Shown: in pieces, positions 18,712 to 32,380 of the stretch
How the letters are laid out: the number at the start of each line of letters is the position of its first letter
How positions within the stretch are numbered: the first letter of the stretch is position 1
Source of the DNA: Trichoplax sp. H2
Taxonomy: Eukaryota; Placozoa; Uniplacotomia; Trichoplacea
Assembly (NCBI GenBank): GCA_003344405.1
Contig: NOWV01000004.1
Span: 682,001-746,000 of the forward strand
DNA length: 64,000 nucleotides
Reading direction: 5' to 3'
Translations under genes and position numbers: made by a program
The notes under the pieces: model-generated
Databases searched by the model: none
Seen by the model: only the letters and a program-made list of their open reading frames with translations
Told to the model about the DNA's origin: nothing

Positions 18712-21090
18712 CAGTGATACTATTTAGAAGTACCTATTCTATCTGAATAATGTTGCATACGCGCTGCTGCTAGTATTGGCCAAATTACATATCTTTAATG
18801 TAGACTCTAAATTACTTAATTTCTACGATTTATTAGTCTTAATTTATCTACTTGCATCAATTAACTATTCATTACGGTAAACCCAGTCTATTTTTAAATA
18901 GCCGAGTACTGTATTGGTTCAACCTGTAAATTTATAATATTTTGTTCTCAACAACGACCTTTGTAAACATATTTCATTTTCATTTTTTTGTATCCATTAT
19001 CTTTCTCGTAATGCATACGCCTCAAACAAATTTCTTTGTATAGATTCCGTAAAGCAATCTATTATTCATATTAGGGTATTGATACTTAAATATGGCGTGG
19101 CAGTAGGGATTACTAGCTGATAATATGTTTATACTTTTACATTTTCTGATCCTTAAACGTTATCAAGTTTGTACAATAGACACGATGATACAATTCAAAA
19201 CAAGTGCTTCTGTTGTTGTACCGAATAAACGGAAACAATTGCAATATGGCTGCAATAAGTTCTCGAGCAAATGTAGAGACAGCGTATTAGCAAAGTATAG
19301 AACTTTATTAAGACTTATAAATACGAACTAATAAAATATGACAGCAACGCTCATATATATAATCTATCATGGAATATTCTAGAACTTATTAGTAGTTATT
19401 TTTGTATACATAGAATGAGCATTCTAGAAGGTTCTACATACAGTACATATGAGGTTCGAATACGTGCGCATCTAAGACTGACCCTTACGAAGTCACTCTA
19501 CTAATACTATGACGATGGCATTTACCGCTCTACAAATTAAAATGTCAAATATTTCTGTTATTAAGGTTTATAAGAAGCTATGATAGAAATACTCTTGGAT
19601 TATCTGGATCCGTATAACATGCAAAGTCTAGGAATATTATCTTTGCTTCTTTATAAATTATATTTATTATTGATAGCATTATTCCCATAAACGGCTACTA
19701 GGGTGAGCCTACGTGCAAGTGACGCGTGGTGTATATGATAACTATGAAGCAATTTAATGAGTTTATTGCGTGATTGATGACAACAATAACCTCTATTAGG
19801 CGTAAGAGATTACAGTTATTTACGTACTTACGTTACCTTTTCAGGATAAACACGCTAGGGTGGCACGTGCCAGCGCCGTACGTATATCTGGTAACGAAAG
19901 TAAGTTTCCTGAAGGAACCAATTTTTAATGAGTTTATTGCTCGATTGAAGACAATAATAACCTCTAGTAGAATTTAGAAGCGTCATAAGTTCTTTACGTA
20001 TAAGTTTAGATACGCCAACTTTGATTTATAATTAATTAATTATAATCAATATGAGTTTGTTAATGGAGAAACTACGCTGTGCTAAAACTGCATGATTTTT
20101 TAGTTACGCGTTACTTTAGGTCTCAGTTAAAACTTTATAACATTAATTATTATATTATCAACAACGCTGCGGTATACTACAGTGCCTTTAGCAAGTTGAA
20201 TGCAGTAATTTTTTGGTTTTGATGTACTGTAGTACAGTACTGTAAATTATACTGTTGTGCATGTACTGTATTATGAGAACTGAGTGTAATAATAATAATC
20301 TACAACGGGCATTACGAAACTAGTTATTTTGATAGATAAAATTTATAAGTACGTATACATGGATATCGCTTTAAGATTTATTATAATCGCAGTTAATTAT
20401 ACAGTACTAGTACGATAGACGTATGCAGAAAGTTCGACCAACCTTTATCATTTAACTTGGAGACAATTAGTTAATAATTAGAAATACCATCCATTGCTAT
20501 TACTAGTAGTAACGTACATTTGCAATAATCCACTCTTATTATACTGTACACACAAATACATATGTTTTCCCGTTATAATAGCTTACTATCGCTTATAAGA
20601 ATTAGCATTCATTACTCATATATCCGATACGATATTAAAATTTACAAAAGTCACAAATATATAAGGTTCTGTATTCGGCAAAGTTTTATTTTGGAAACAC
20701 AGCATGTACTACATATCGCCACCGCAATCATATAGATTATTGTAAGGTTATACTTTTTACTCGTTCGCTGTCATAGACACCACTCAAAAAGTCGATATAT
20801 GATCATTTGATAATTGTAAACTCTCACGCAACAGCCGATCTTCCACCTAGAATACCAATAAGTAATTACAATCACCTCAGATAAAACTTATAAGTAAGGT
20901 ATGCAACATTAAGAAATCAATATTAACTATGCAGGGTCTCCAAAATATCGAATATATATCTAAAGATTTTAAATTATTGTAGTGCAATAAACGAGCATAT
21001 TATCCTATTACGGATCTTTAGAGGTCTACCTATACACAGTTAAGCAGTATATTTTAAACACCTTCTATCAATCTAAACAATTAAAACTAA
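18712..21090. other. intergenic region between convergent KATNB1 and CBFB
   Basis: The 3' ends of both genes face this stretch. It contains a diverged direct duplication at 19697-20010 and a small TACWG cluster near 20225-20270. A short open frame at 19125-19331 has no recognisable similarity and no splice context. No RNA gene was seen. Confidence 0.5.
19697..20010. repeat. diverged tandem duplication, about 160-170 bp per unit
   Basis: Unit 1 (about 19697-19854) and unit 2 (about 19855-20010) share, in the same order, CTAGGGTG, an ACGTGC-rich segment, AATGAGTTTATTGC, GATTGA.GACAA.AATAACCTCTA and a TTTACGTA end. Spacing differs by about 14 bases between blocks, so indels have accumulated. 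No protein is encoded. Confidence 0.75.
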
Positions 21091-24000
21091 TTAATCTTTC
21101 TGATTTATCACCTTGGCCATTTCTTCGTTAAATTCTAAACATCCTAAACCCTCCAAGCGTTGAACGTCTAACCATCCCTTCCACTTTACGCACACACCAT
21201 TCATAATAAATGAGCTTGTTAAATATATCTATATTAGAAATAAAAAATACCTGCAGATATCTTTAAAATGAAAATTTTACATTAATTGAGCAACGATAAA
21301 TAACGGTTGCGCAGTATGGGATATTACTACCCTCAATAGTCACCGCACCATAAGACCTTACACTTATAGATAAATATGACAATTTTGAGTACTTTACTCG
21401 ATTTAACCTTAATTATTATGACGAAAAACGATTTTAACACCCATAAAATAGTGCAGAATATCATTATGAAGGAATTTGATGAGGTACAAGGCACTTTGCT
21501 TCGTATATATGAAATTCTTTTTTTAGGAAACACATATAAGATACAGATATTTACTTTTATCTTGAAATGTAAACAGAAACTATGCAAAAAAATGATAAAA
21601 CATGCAGCATACAGTAGCTATAATATCAGAACTGTGATTTAAATCCAAAAGATTTTAATATTCTTCATTTGAAATTTTTGCTTAAATTTAATCCATACTA
21701 GACGTGAACTTACATAATTAGAAGTCCTTGCTTGTAAAGATTCTTAGTAAAATTATATTAATTTTATGATAAAGCATATGGATACATGTATGTTTCATTA
21801 TCCACCTCTTGTAATAAAAAGCAAGTCAGGATACGACTCACGGCAAAACGTAATCGCTTACAGCTCTGGTATAACAATACAGTATATAGTTTTCTCATGT
21901 ACTATATACTGTAGTATAATAGATTACGATGACACATATTAAAAATGAATCTACTGCAGATTTATTCTTTAAATTATACGGAAATAAAAAGGATTGTCAC
22001 ACTTTTAATTGATTAGATATTGATCATTCCAACAGCATTATAAATGTCTTGGCTTTTTAAAGTCATAGTGTACACCTATATCAGCTACTTGATCTAAAAT
22101 TCTTATTACGGTATAATTCCGTATTTTCTACTTGAATTTGCGTAAATTGATTTTAATAATGGTGCTCTATAATCGTCTCTAGTAACTATACAATACAGTA
22201 TCAAACTATCAATCCATCCTCTTGTTTTTACAAACTTTTATTACCATTTAATCTATCTTGTGAAATATATAGCCCATCATGGTAATGTCATTTTAATTGT
22301 AATAAAGAAAAATAGTTCAGAATCTGCGGACATAAAATTTTTACTGTATCTTTAATGAGCTGTGTATTATAACTACTGTATCTTCCCTCGGACATTCTAT
22401 ATTAAATTAGGAGGTATGAATAGAATCGAAATAAAAATTACCTTTCCAGCATTATTATCGATGTCAACGTTGTAATCTCTGTCCATTTTATCTTCTGTAT
22501 CTTTATAAGCTGGTTTACAATGCAGTTCCAAATTGGTACCTGTAGAAACAAACGTCTATAAAGAAATAGATTCCTTAATTTAAGTAAACCAACTAGATAT
22601 ACTGTAATTAGCGCATATACATATAGGCGTATATATACATGAAGGGCTAAATTTTAAGGCATTAGAATTAGTAATATTACATGAATGCATAGAATGACCC
22701 ATATTCCAGATATCTAAACTGGAGATTTAACGCAGTTATGAAATCGCTTCATTTAATTGATTAAGACTAGCATAATCTAATGTACTATGTTAGGAGCATG
22801 CTCGCTTATAAAGTTTTGAGATTAATTGCAAGTATGTGGTAAGGGATTGAGTTTTTAGCAAAGCCGATAAGAGTAAGGTAGTAGATTTACATCTAGTTTT
22901 AAAATTACCTCAATCGGGTTCAATCTATTACTGCAGAAGCCTGATTTGTTTACTTGTATAATGATAACTAACGTGCATTATCAAACTACAAGTATTCGTG
23001 AGTCGGCAGAGAACAATATTCCATGAGCGGCCTATCTACTTAAAATACTCTTATTTTAAAACCGTAAAAAATCATCAACTTCTACAGTAATAAGCAAAGC
23101 TTAATGACCACATATCAAGCAAGATATCGTGCTCCAATTAATAACGAAAATTAAAACTAAATCATTAATCTAGCGTATAATTATAAAAAAGATCATATTT
23201 GAGAAGAATAAATGAGTAAAAAAGATATTGTACAGTATCAGTAACACCATTCATGTACTTTTATCATGTATTATCCTGTAGGACCATATGAAGATATTGC
23301 AACACAGTACTGTGATCCTTTCATACGAATTAGTTTCATCAATCTTCATGAAATAAGTCTATCACTAGTATCAAATCATGGCTTAGACTACTATTACCTA
23401 ATTTAGTCAGTCAAGAAAACTCACCACAATCGAATAACCTTCTCGGCAATCCGATTGAAATCGCATGACTCTTTCTTCATGGGAACGATCAGGGAAACCA
23501 GCGTATTTAATCTATTTACAGCAGAGAATTGTACAATAAGATTTACTAGTAAAATAACGGATAGTAATTCAGTTTCCTGAAGGATTAATGGCTTCGAGCG
23601 CTCTTGTTTTTACAACGCTATGAATATGCATAACTAGCGCCATTGTAGTCAAATAATCTCCTACTAGAAATCGCTGAGGGAAAGCTTCATTTACTTCTTG
23701 AAGAGATAATAAGTTTCATATAATAATACGTACGATAGTAATTACTTAATCCTTCCGATTAAATAACAGAGTAATCGATCGTATGATATAAAAAGATGAT
23801 AATAATTAAAAATATGAGCTGTAAATAAATAAGCTTCCGGTGGAAATTACTTGCAAAAAAGTTTTATTTCATCTCTCAAGCAAAGCGGTAGTAATTACAG
23901 TAGGTAATGATTAATAGCCATTTTATGGAATAACAGAGTACGGTGAGTAGAGAATTGTATCAGTTTTATACAATAAAATGGCAATAAGTAAAAATACAGA

Positions 24001-25387
24001 AATTGTTTTTGAAATATACGGTCCGAACATAATTAGTTAGTGAAGGCGACAAATAAGATTAAATGCTTGAGAGCAATATGTGAATATATATTATAATCAA
24101 TATTAAAGTAATAACTTCGCTAATATAACAAAATACTCTTACGATAATACAAAATAATGAGATCTATGAAAACTAGTAATAGGCTTGTGATCAAATACTG
24201 ATACAACACTTTAATACGCTCATTAAACCTCTACAGTAATTTAATATGAGATATTAAAGTGATTTTATTTGAATTCTGTGATGTATCATCATAATTTACC
24301 AGTTTTCTATATATGATATCTAATACGAACTACAAAAATATAAATATGATCGGTAACCCTGTAATATGTTACAATATATCTTATTCGAAGTCTGCGATCT
24401 ATTGTTATACAGTAGTCTACCATTGCAATAAATACCCTTATCCTAAAGGGTCTCACTCCGTAGTCTACGCAACATTATAGTAAGCAAGCTTACTCATTTC
24501 AGTACTGTAATTTGACGACGACGGGTTATAAACTTTAGATTTCACTACATTACACTAGTGCATACAAACTGTAAACTTATTGTAAATGTAAGCTGTGATC
24601 CTATCCGATATATACGTATTCGTCATGGTACAAAGATTACCTCAATCATAAGCGTTAGCTCGGTTATAGACACGACTACTTAGTCTTACTCAGTCGTGCC
24701 ATAGTAATCCCTAATTTAACATTATCTAGTTCTTATGAAATGAACACCATTTGATGCAGTAAATACAGTTTGTTTGGAATAAAAATAACCATAATAGCCA
24801 TAAATTTATAGGATCTGAAATCAAACAAAGAAGGAACTACTATGCCCAATGCAATTGATATACATAAATTATCCTTGTAACATGGAATCAGAAAAGAGTT
24901 TAACCTTGAACTACCATACCCCCGTTACATTGAACTAAATGAAAGTAATCTCAGAATTAGAAGTATGAAAGAATCAAATCTTAAAATAAACCATGCAAAA
25001 TATTATTTCTAACATAAGATTTGCTACAATTAAAAGGTATTCATACCGACACGGAGGGAATAAGAATAAGGTCAGTCAGTTCCTCTGATTATAAAAAAAT
25101 GATGATATACTTCCGCTTTGTCAAAATTGCTAAAATATTTTTATAACCCAGATTATCAACCAGTAATTACATGATAGCAGAAATTTATTTCGAAATTTTT
25201 GTGATTTAATCAAGCCAGAAATACAATTTTTCAACTTATTGTCCGATAAATTGTTATTGCCACTATTGGAATAAATCAAAATGCCAGACAAGAATTTTTA
25301 TTCCGATACCTCTGAATCGCGGCTAAGCTTGCGAAAAAGTTCGTCACTTTCAAATTTAAATTTTTGATCAGGTACAACTCGAGGCAT
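21091..25387 (-). CDS. CBFB: CBFB-like core-binding factor beta (4 exons)
   Basis: Non-DNA-binding partner of Runx transcription factors; it stabilises the Runt domain on DNA. Four exons splice in phase 0 with canonical GT-AG sites: 25387-25310 (MPRVVPDQKFKFESDELF), 23511-23425 (IKYAGFPDRSHEERVMRF), 22555-22442 (TFVSTGTNLELHC) and 21228-21091 (IMNGVCVKWKGWLDVQRLEG, GCLEFNEE). The product is 138 residues. Human CBFB is about 182 residues, and its Runt-binding domain is about the first 141, so this protein is the folded core without the C-terminal tail. The NGVCVxWKGW and QRL(D/E)G(M/L)GCLEF blocks are diagnostic. Introns are long (about 0.9-1.8 kb). No Runx gene lies in the window. Confidence 0.96.
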
Positions 25388-28300
25388 GGTTTATCGGTAA
25401 TGATTATAATCTATAAAGTTTGATTCTGCAGTAGATAAGTAGATATGATTAGTGAGATGATAGTTCGATAATGTCATGGTATCGTAACAAAAGATTTTTA
25501 AGTTAAAAACATTAGTAATCTTGTCTTATTGATTGAAGAAATGTAACCTTTAAACAGATTTACAACAATTTTAAAGATCTATTAAAATAGAGTAACTGCG
25601 TAAGACTTTAACTTTGAAAGTCCTAAAATATTAAATTAAGTAAGGCAAGAATTTCATTGATTATTATTAAGATAGTTTTATATTACACTGCTATTATCAC
25701 CTTGCGCTTACGCTGACGATTTCCAATAGTTATGACTCAAGGTGGTGAATTAGAAGTACGCGTATGTAGTAGTTGAATGTGAAGTCTACAAGATTTCAAG
25801 ATATTTATATACTGTAGTAATGTAGTTCATGCCTTTATACATATGTTGAATTGTTCCTTTTCAATAAGTCTTCTTTTAAAATGTCCAAAATTTAATTCAA
25901 TACCTCACGGCGTCACGTGATTTAGTCAATTAAATTTAATTTATTTAAAGTTCAATTTTTATAATGTGTCTAAAGGGGAATTAACAAAAGAAAAAGTCTG
26001 GACTTCAGCAGATGCTATTATAATTATGATCCTTTAATTAAGTTTAGAATATTTTCAATGCTTCTTAACTAGTAAAATTGTTGTTATATCGTATCTTGCT
26101 TTGCGAAGAAAAATATTTTTACTACTTTACTACATACCTGTGTATTGCTATACTTCTGTGCTGTATGTACAGTACCTGAGTACCCTACGTTCCGTCCTGT
26201 ATGTGCATTGCTAAGTACCTCGATTGGCGAATAATATTAACGTTGTATAGTATCAGATAATGGTCATTCGTTTAATTCGGTTAAAGAATTATAGTTCATA
26301 CTATAGTAATTTGCTGTATTTGACTTTCCTAATGAAATACTGCCGAGTCATGTGAATATTCAGTAAACCCCTTGACGTAATGGAGTTTTCAAATTATCAA
26401 TTAGGTTTGTCGTTATATTTTGTAGTCCGTCTAAAAATATACTCGTAATCGTTACGATCACGATTGTGTTTCGTATATTACAATGTAATTTAAATTACTT
26501 ATGTTGTATATGGTACGCGAGTAAATTAGAGTTTGTCACTGTTATTTCTTTATTTTTCTCTCCTAACTGTAATCTTATTTTCAATACACTGAATGTCTTT
26601 GAATGTTTAATCTCCATTATGAATAAGATTTACTATCTAAGATTTATTACCCACTATACAATTTTTAGTGAATATTATTATATACTGTATTGACCATATC
26701 ATTGTTTGTAGTACGTCATGTGAAGATATACGCGTATTAGCAAGTCTAGTATATACTTCTTCGTCTTCATATGTATTTCAGCTAGTCAATTATTTGAATG
26801 AGTATAGCGCAGCAGGTGCTCGAAACAGTATAACTAATGAAGAGACGATTAGGGCTTATGTCATGAAGGTACGGCTCATACTAACATATAGCTAAAATGC
26901 ACGATCTATATATACGCGTATATATGAACGATAATGCTTATTACAGTATATCAGTTGCTAATCTACCTTGAAATAATCATATACCTTCTGCATAGTCAGC
27001 TGTAATGCTTTTTATGGTCTACAAAATATAGAGTAGTGGCCCATAAGCATTTCCCACGTTTCGGAATATGTAACACATTGATTTAGATCAGTACCAGTAC
27101 ATTTAATCTATTTTGATATTCTCATATGGTCAAGTGATGCCATGTTATGATAACGGTAGGTTGATTTAGAAAAGGAAGATAGGTATTTTAATTCTAAAAT
27201 GATGCTGTTACAACTTCCAAATTTTGTAACAAGCACTAGATCTGCACTCAGCAAGGAGACCCAGTAATTAAGTTGAAGAACTAACTTTATTGTTAAAATA
27301 ATGAGTTTATATACTTTCTTTATTGTAACCTTTGATCTACTGGTGTAGATCACAAGATCATCACTAAGAGAAAGGTTTCCCTAGTTTAGACATTACAAAT
27401 AGGATATCATACCGAGTATGGCAACATGAGAATACATATATAGATAAGCTTAATATAGTACCATAGCTATATCTATATACGCATGACGTGATAATAACAT
27501 CGTGATATTTAACCATATATAGAAAGAAGGTAACATACTAATTATATAACTATTACAGAACGTGACAGATGCAGATGTAAGGAAGATAGAATTCGAAATT
27601 TACATCACCACTAGTTTCACTCCAGTCACTTAAATACACAACAGCAGTAAAGATTTAGGACCCAGAAAGAAATTTCTGTTTAGGCTTACAACTAATGTTC
27701 AGAGGACAGCGAATACTGCGTTGCTTTTTAGTTACAGTGCTATTTATATAACTTATACTGTGCTTCTTGCAGAAACGATACTTTACGTTCTATGGAGACA
27801 TAGCAAATATATAGTATAATGTTACAATATTGACGAGTTTATCCTATTTTGCCTAATGGAATACACCATATATACGGGTTTTCCGCTCCTATTCTATCTT
27901 CTCATCGTTGACTGAACGTAATACAATTATAACACAATTTGGTGATATCTATAATTAATCAGTGCGTACAAGTATATATCAAATAGGCATTGTGTATTCA
28001 CTATCGTAGCAATTTAGTTTTATTATATATTTATTATAATTACTATTGTTATCAAACATAACTATATCAGGAAATGATAAGCTCAGAATGATAACTGAGT
28101 AAATAGCATCTTTTAACTAGTTTACGATAATTATTTCATTGTTTCAATAAGTGATCCGACGTTAATATGTTATATAAGGAATATTATTACGAAATACGGG
28201 ATAAAATTTCCTTGGTAATTTTTAATATAGGGGTCTACGTTGTATTACATTAGCAGCATCCGATATTATAATAATTATGTTACTGTAGTACTTAAGTATC

Positions 28301-30106
28301 AATTTGTAGTAAGCATATAGAGATGCTTACAGACAAAAATACTTATCTCATCGAATTTACTTTGGTGTGTTATCATTTGCCATAACCCCATCAGCCAGTA
28401 TCATTGTTGGGTGTTACCGCATTTGTTAGGACTGAACTATATTCATAATATATTGCTATGAATCGTCACTTTAAATTATTTAACCGTACGATTCAATAAT
28501 AAAATGCAATGAAGATTCAGCTTAATACTCTAGTAAAAGATTTATGTTAATTTCCAGTATCACATATTGAGGCTTTAAAAACTTTTAAGAATGACTTAAA
28601 CGAATAGTTCACAGTGGCAGAACAATAACATTCATAGACAGTTCTCAAGAAAATGATTTAAATTTGTTATTTAACTGGGGAAGGACGAAGATTCCAGAAT
28701 TAAAATTACATTAAGGTTAGATCACTATAATAAAGAAAGTTTGGTTGTGAGGTTCCTCGCCTAGTCTTAAAACTATTCCATTTAAAATTCGTATATGCCA
28801 CGCCTGTGCTGTATATATAGCTTATCGATATATATTTAATTTCAGTACACTATAATGCAGGAAATAATATCAATTTAAGTAATTCAACATTTAATTGGAA
28901 ATACGATACGACACAATACAAATTATTTTGGAGCAGATTGGTTATAAAGTATCGAATTAGAACTATTACGGTATTGTTGTACTACTAGCGTTTTTATCTT
29001 AATAGCATTATTGGGCTAAAAGGTCTCTATTGAATTATTAGTATTTTACGGTACTAGAAATCAGAACGACAGAAAATAAATGTACAAGATGGCACTAATT
29101 TTTATAGCCAATACTTGCTATTCGTCTAATATACATCATGGGTTACTAGAATTTTTTTAAGCATCATACAGTAGAAATCGAACATCTGCAGCCTGCAGGT
29201 ACGTTATACTACTACTGGCACTGTTCATTATTACTCAACAGAGTTACGTGCCTCCATATATAAATTATTGTCATTATGAAACAATGAGAATTTAGACATT
29301 CAATTATATATATAATTACAATTAAAGAATCACAGTCCATGACATTATCCTATTTTCAGCCGATATAACGCATGTCGTAGCGCCATCAATATTATTTTAA
29401 GCATAAATATTGTACGCATAAGCTACAAAGAATCTATTTCCATAGGATATATACTTTCCAGTGCAATCTTTCGAGAACCAAGCTTTGTTCAAGATAAGGT
29501 GTCTCCTCCTTTTATAACCTATATTAATGACATGTTTATGTTAATTTTATCACTATACTAGAATCCTATCTTTATCAAAAATGTAAGAACTATAATGCAG
29601 AGCTTTACTATTTACTAGTATTTTAAATCTTGTAATATTTTATGTCATTGCAATACAGCTGGTATTTTATTACAGCACAAAGTTTATAAGCTAAATGTTA
29701 GATTTGGATTATACCGTCCTAAACTGTGTTATCGTTGTTCATATTAAGTACTCTATAAAGTGCTGCGTCGTTACAATCTAGTTTATGTAATGATACTATA
29801 CCAGAAAGAGGAATCATATCACAGCAACATAGTACTTAAATAGTATTGTATATATGTACAGTATATACCGTATATTTCAGTATATCTATTAGTACATAGA
29901 GTGTATTGTCAGTCGCTATCGCTAATTAATTAGCTATCGTACAGTCATTAAGCAATAACAATTTGCATTTACAGTTTGTTAGATGGTTAAGTGAATACAT
30001 ATGCTGGATTGTTTCAACTTCATGATTTTAATTTTATAGTTATCGGGTGCCATTTGGTTCATCAGGTACTGAAGAAAACGTTTGTTTTATACAGTACTGA
30101 TACTAT
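25388..30106. other. gene-poor region between CBFB and BRK1
   Basis: About 4.7 kb of AT-rich sequence. Apart from the two exon-like blocks annotated at 26712-27633 and an exon-like patch at about 28556-28610 (SHIEALKTFKNDLNE then a stop, after a pyrimidine-rich AG), nothing was recognised. A coding-looking patch at about 25966-26035 (GELTKEKVWTSADAI) is also unsupported. Confidence 0.4.
26712..27633 (+). CDS. unidentified candidate two-exon gene fragment
   Basis: Two exon-like blocks join in phase. The first, 26712-26868, follows TTTGTAG and reads CEDIRVLASLVYTSSSSYVF then NEYSAAGARNSITNEETIRA, ending AAG before GTACGG. The second, 27559-27633, follows ATTACAG, reads NVTDADVRKIEFEIYITTS and reaches a stop at 27631-27633. 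Composition looks like protein, and an alternative acceptor inside the first block (TATTTCAG) is strong. No start codon exon was found and I do not recognise the family. It could be a small gene, a gene remnant, or chance open frames. Confidence 0.3.
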
Positions 30107-31642
30107 CAGAGTTGGTCCCTGATCCTGATAGACTTTACCTTAAGCAGTAAAAATTAGGTAATTTTCTATAAATCTCGCAGTGCAGTTTTCAATTTTACTT
30201 ACCTGAGCTTCTAGATATTCAATTCTCTTCTCGAGCATTGTTAGTTTTTCATTCAAATTCGCTAAGCGTGATCTGCAAGTTATATCTATAGTGGAACGTA
30301 TTTCAGAAGTGATATATATAATATTATTATTAGATTTTAAGAAGCACAGAAGATGAAAGGTATACTGTAAAAATCTGATTTTATCAATTCTTTTTCTCAG
30401 GCCTACTGCCGCCTACATATACCGTATTCAAGAAGTTGATCTAATAAAAAGCATCTAGACCAGCAGCTTTAAAGGATCTGGTGACTGTTAGTCTGTAGAC
30501 AGCTTTTATTGGCACGTAGGAGTATACGATTAAAGATACATGCACTTCTGATGACATGATAATTACAATATATTTCTATAGGAAGACAATTACAGATCGT
30601 ATATTTCGATGAATATCCTACCAAGACTACAGTCTTTGTCTCTGCATACAGCACAGTGCCTACTATAGTTCATAGATTCGTCATATGCAGAGTCATGTAT
30701 TCATTCAAGGAGTAGAGTAGTAGCTAGTGAAGGGGTTAAATGGACACTGTGAAAGAAGTTTACGACTAAAAAATAAGTTAAGTATGTTTACGGTACAGTA
30801 TTGTACTGTGCTATACAGCATAATGACAGATATAGGATCAGAAACCGTACAGACATGGAGACTACTAAAAGAAAGAATTCAATTTCTTAGCACTGTTACT
30901 CCTTGTAGCAAAAGGTTCAGTACAAATTTTGTACCTCAGTGATGAAGTCGACATCAGGCAAGCTGTATTTACTAAATACGCATATTCATAATGCTGTACA
31001 ATAGGTATACTATAGAAGTATAGATCCTCTAACATACTGTGCAGTGTTCTCACTTTTACGGTATACGTAACGCACTAATGCAAGTGTGACAATTGATTCG
31101 GCTGTATGGCAATTATAAATTATCTACTACTATATATGAAGCAATATTAGCTTCTTTAACGGCTTACGTCTACTGCAGTGAACTGTTGAGTACTAATTAG
31201 ATATAGCGAGGAAATTCTACCCACAAGATTACTGAAATATCTTTCACTAGAGACCTGAGAGGCTGACACTGTGAGTCTTTCAGGGTCTCTGCTGTATATT
31301 GAGTACTGTACTGTACAGTATAGTAAATGGTTGTTTATGTAAGCCTTCGGATCATATCTAACATTCATCTTGAATGGAGAATACAGTATACTTGTTTAAG
31401 ACTCTTCGAACAGTATTGGAAATAATGAGTAAATGCTGATCAAACTTAATTACACAAAATAGCATATATGTAAAGTACAGTACCATAAGTTTCATAACTG
31501 GTTAATATCAATCATATGCTAACTTACCAAAAGCGTTGAGTATATTGGTCACTTTTTTGATATTGTTTGTAATTGCTGATATATATTCTCGGTTATCCCA
31601 GTCTAGTTGCATGTGTTCGTTTGCAGAATTTTGAGTAGCCAT
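30107..31642 (-). CDS. BRK1: BRK1/HSPC300-like WAVE complex subunit
   Basis: Smallest subunit of the WAVE regulatory complex, a short coiled coil needed for Arp2/3-driven actin assembly downstream of Rac. Exon 1 (31642-31528) reads [20 protein letters not shown] and then [18 protein letters not shown]. The coiled-coil exon (30272-30203) reads [20 protein letters not shown] and ends EAQ before GTAAGT. The two do not join in frame: exon 1 ends with one spare base and the next exon needs 3n+1 bases between them. The human protein has five residues (DMSCR) exactly here, predicting a missed microexon of 13 bases. A possible last exon ends at a stop at 30107-30109 ([10 protein letters not shown]); this part is weak. 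Family assignment is firm; the complete model is not. Confidence 0.88.
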
Positions 31643-31779
31643 GATCCAACAAAGTAAATTTTCTATCGATGTCACAAATAACTAGATATTCTACGCATAA
31701 TACGGTACATACAGATACAGTACACTGTAGGTGGTATAACATGTAAGAATTCTTAAGAATTTGATTTTGTGTAAAAATT

Positions 31780-32080
31780 AATTACAGTACAGTACAGTGT
31801 AGTACAGTATATGGATTAGCTGTCGCTCATGAATCGATCAGCTGCGATCAGTTACTCTCATCTTATTAAAATCCGCTAAAGAAGTATGTATACTGTACAC
31901 TGTACAGTGCAGTAAAGTACGGTATACTCGTATACGCACGCTCCGACTCTACAGTACAAATAAAGTACTGTACTGTACTGTACAGTACAGTACAGTACGT
32001 ACAGTACAGTACAGTACTGTACAGTACAGTAAATCGACAGTCATTAAGTTACAGTACTGTACTGTACTGTAGAATATCAG
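31780..32080. repeat. TACWG pentamer array upstream of BRK1
   Basis: Strong run at 31960-32070 with blocks of several TACTG followed by several TACAG, and smaller clusters from about 31700. It lies just 5' of the BRK1 start on the minus strand. Confidence 0.9.
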
Positions 32081-32380
32081 ACTTTGGACCGTAGACAATA
32101 GACGCAGTTGTTCCGGAAAAATGAGCCCTGAGTCATGGACCACTAAAAATATACCATCTAATGGCCCATGCCTAAGTAAATCAGACGTAGAGAGAGCTAC
32201 GACTAAAAATTAATAGCTAATATCAATCCCTGACCACTACATAGAGAGAGGATTCTGAGTACAGTGACAGTCGGGGATTATCATCACTAATTACTAATAT
32301 ACAGAGCATTAGACCACTATTTCAGCGTGATTTCAGTACCTTACTGTACTGTACTCCGTCCAGTACCACTGACTTATGGC

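Noticed and set aside
19440-19470. GGTTCGAATAC resembling a tRNA T-loop
   Set aside because: No acceptor stem, D-arm or anticodon arm can be folded around it.
21333-21642. Overlapping 84- and 88-codon frames on opposite strands in a CBFB intron
   Set aside because: No similarity, no splice signals, and they lie within an intron between two confirmed CBFB exons.
28556-28610. Terminal-exon-like patch SHIEALKTFKNDLNE
   Set aside because: Good acceptor and stop, but the candidate upstream exons already reach a stop at 27631-27633, and no family is recognised, so it is mentioned only as a lead.
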